DNA from: Lepas anatifera
Taxonomy: Eukaryota; Arthropoda; Thecostraca; Lepadidae
Assembly: GCA_034440635.1 (NCBI GenBank)
Contig: JAOTON010000897.1
Coordinates: 3,651,001 to 3,715,000 of the forward strand
Length of the DNA stretch: 64,000 bases
Direction of reading: 5' to 3'
The notes beneath the pieces were generated by a model. The model saw only the letters and a program-made list of their open reading frames with translations, did no database searches and was not told the DNA's origin. This document shows, in pieces, positions 62,203-64,000 of the stretch. Both the position numbers and the translations under genes were made by a program. Each line of letters starts with the position of its first letter. Within the stretch, counting starts at the first letter, position 1.

Positions 62203-64000
62203 TCATTGATCATTACTAAAAAGAGGGTGGGGGGACAGAACGCTACCCTGGGGTGTGCCTTGGTCCTGGGTTGCCAGGTAGGAGAATGTGGTGCCACAAC
62301 GGACTTTAAATTTTCGGTCCTTGAGAAAGTTTTCAATGAATTTTGCAAGGTGGCCACGAATTCCTAGCTTGCTTAATTTAAACAAAAGGGCGTCTTTTTG
62401 TACGCGATCGAACGCCGATTTAATGTCTAAGAATGCAGCTATTGTTACTTGCTTTTTGTAAAAGCCATTTTGGATGTCACTGACTAGTTTCACCAAATTG
62501 TCAGTGGTGGCTCGCCCGCGCCGGAAGCCTGATTGCATAGCATCAAGCTTCTTTTCGAGGATCTCGTGAAGTCTAACGTTTACCATGCGCTCGACAAGCT
62601 TGCTAGCACAGCTAGTAAGCGAAATTGGGCGATAACCTTTTGGGTCTGTTTTTTCTTTGCCAGGTTTTGGAAGGGGGATGATAATACTCTCTCGCCACGA
62701 TGTGGGGAAAGAGTCGCTAAGAAACATGTTGTTAATGGCCGAAAGCAGGTACTTTAGTGCTGTTTGGCTGAGGTGCCTGAAGAAAGAGTAGTGAATTTCG
62801 TCAGGGCCCACTGCAGTGTTTCCACACTTGCTAATGGCGTAATTTAGCTCGGTCATTGTAAATGGTACATTATAATACTCTTGATTACCATAATTGATGA
62901 ATGTGTGCTTTTTGCACCATTCTGCCTGGTCTTTGGAGCGCTGGCTGTATGAGTTATTAGCTGCGACACTGGCGTAATGATCAGCAAATTTATCCATGAC
63001 TTCCTTAGGTTCGGTGATGGGTTGGCCAGCTATTTCTAGTTGGGGAAAAGGTCCACGGGGTGGTCGCCTCACAGAGAAAGCTCTAATGGTTTTCCAAACT
63101 TGGGTGGTGGGATTGAAGCGGTTGAATTTGGAGGCAAAAGAGTTGAAACTGTCCTTTTGAACCCGCTTGCACGTGTTTCGAAAGTGTTCTTTTGCTGCCC
63201 GAAGTGCGGATCGAGTAGGGCTGTGTGCCCTCCTCTCATATGCCTTGCGGGCTCTAATCATTTGAGCTTTGGCGTGTGCCGTCTCTGCGTTCCACCATGG
63301 GGCTCCGTTTTTCTTTCGGGGTCCTCTGGTTTTTGGTATTGCTACTTGTGCTGCTGAGCTTATGGCTCTTAGTATTAATTCAATGTCTACCGAGTGTGGG
63401 TCACCTTCGGTGACCAGTGTGAGGTCGACCTCTGCCTCAAATTTTGTCCAGTCCGCTCGTTTTAGACTCCAGGAAGGGGTAAACAGATCAACGCGGTCGA
63501 GTGCTCCTTGGGGGACATTGATTTTGATTGGGAGGTGATCGCTCATGCCTGGGTTGTCTTCGACATCCCAGGTAAACAGTGACGCAATTCTAGGCGTGCA
63601 GCACGAAATATCAATGGCTGTGTCTAAATGTCCGCTTTGCGTTGCTTGGCGGGTTGGTGCGCCGTTATTTAGGATAACTAAATTTTGAAAACCTATTGCG
63701 TCATATATAATTTCACCTCTACGGTTTGGCGTGGCGCTGCCCCAGGATGGGTGGTGACCATTCAAATCTCCAAGTAATAACAAAGGCCCGTTTATTTGAT
63801 TAAATAGTTGTGCGAGTTCCCGATCCGTTGGATCAGGGTCGCAAGGGGATATGTATATTGAGACAACCGTCAATTGGACGTGTTGTATTTTCAAACTAAT
63901 AGCTACACAGTCCAGTGATGTTACCAAAGGCACGTGACTGTGTGGGATGCTATTTTCTATTAGGATGGCTGTGCCTCCCTTACGGACAGCAGCGTTTACG
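62203..64000 (-). pseudogene. I-like LINE ORF2, N-terminal part: endonuclease and RT
   Basis: The frame is open to the window edge. An AP-endonuclease domain has GDLNGHHPSWGS and MSDHLPIKI (catalytic Asp, Asn, His) within the first 160 residues. The RT starts near residue 380 with IIPLPKPGKEKTDPKGYRPI, FLDIKSAFDRVQ (first Asp) and GTPQGSVLSP. The frame breaks directly after this in a six-G run (62229-62234, five in the other copy). Target-primed reverse transcription is the known mechanism of such elements. ORF1 and the true start are outside the window. Confidence 0.92.

Larger units (their letters stand above)
60631..64000 (-). mobile_element. I-like LINE, minus strand, running out of the window
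   Basis: This is the main body of the LINE whose 3' end lies at 46163-47142. It carries endonuclease, RT and RNase H and continues past 64000. It is the host of the Gypsy insertion. Confidence 0.93.

Overview
This is eukaryotic (metazoan) nuclear DNA. It contains one split host gene and otherwise almost only transposable elements (TEs) and satellites. An initiator-like TCAGTT at the gene start, a Ty3/Gypsy element with an env gene, an I-like LINE with RNase H, Penelope-like elements, piggyBac, hAT, a SINE resembling the Meta-domain type and very long (TA)n and (CT)n tracts suggest an invertebrate, possibly an arthropod or another aquatic animal. The species cannot be fixed from the sequence.

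Host gene (541-41737, +): four exons with consensus splice sites and matching phases encode a 146-residue GFA-fold protein resembling centromere protein V (CENPV). All three cysteine pairs of the zinc-binding fold are present. Intron 1 is 11.3 kb, intron 2 is 0.4 kb and intron 3 is 29 kb. The large introns are packed with TEs.

Intron 1 (562-11888) holds a long-inverted-repeat element hit by a G-rich TTAA element, (TA)n tracts around a Penelope-like fragment, two SINE-like units, an AGGTCA satellite, a 40-bp minisatellite, and a Penelope-like element with inverted arms. Intron 3 (12582-41606) holds two further Penelope-like loci arranged as head-to-head palindromes, several TTAA-flanked G-rich element families, and a hAT-type element at 16.5-17.6 kb. 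A second copy of that hAT element (24353-32868) is split by a foldback element and by a TTAA element that itself carries a piggyBac copy. A decayed L1-like LINE and a 2.7-kb element with 40-bp inverted ends follow.

Downstream (41738-64000) lies a decayed hAT transposase locus, then a three-layer nest. A minus-strand I-like LINE (46163-47142 plus 60631-64000) is split by a young Ty3/Gypsy env-bearing retroelement (47143-60630). The 5' LTR of that element is in turn split by a second, plus-strand, 5'-truncated copy of the same LINE (47624-50243). The retroelement encodes gag, protease, RT/RNase H, integrase, an env-like fusion glycoprotein and a 161-residue accessory ORF of unknown function. 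Its LTRs differ at only two positions that I found by eye, yet its frames are broken, several of them in homopolymer runs. Two short motifs in the Penelope-like arms look like hammerhead ribozyme cores.
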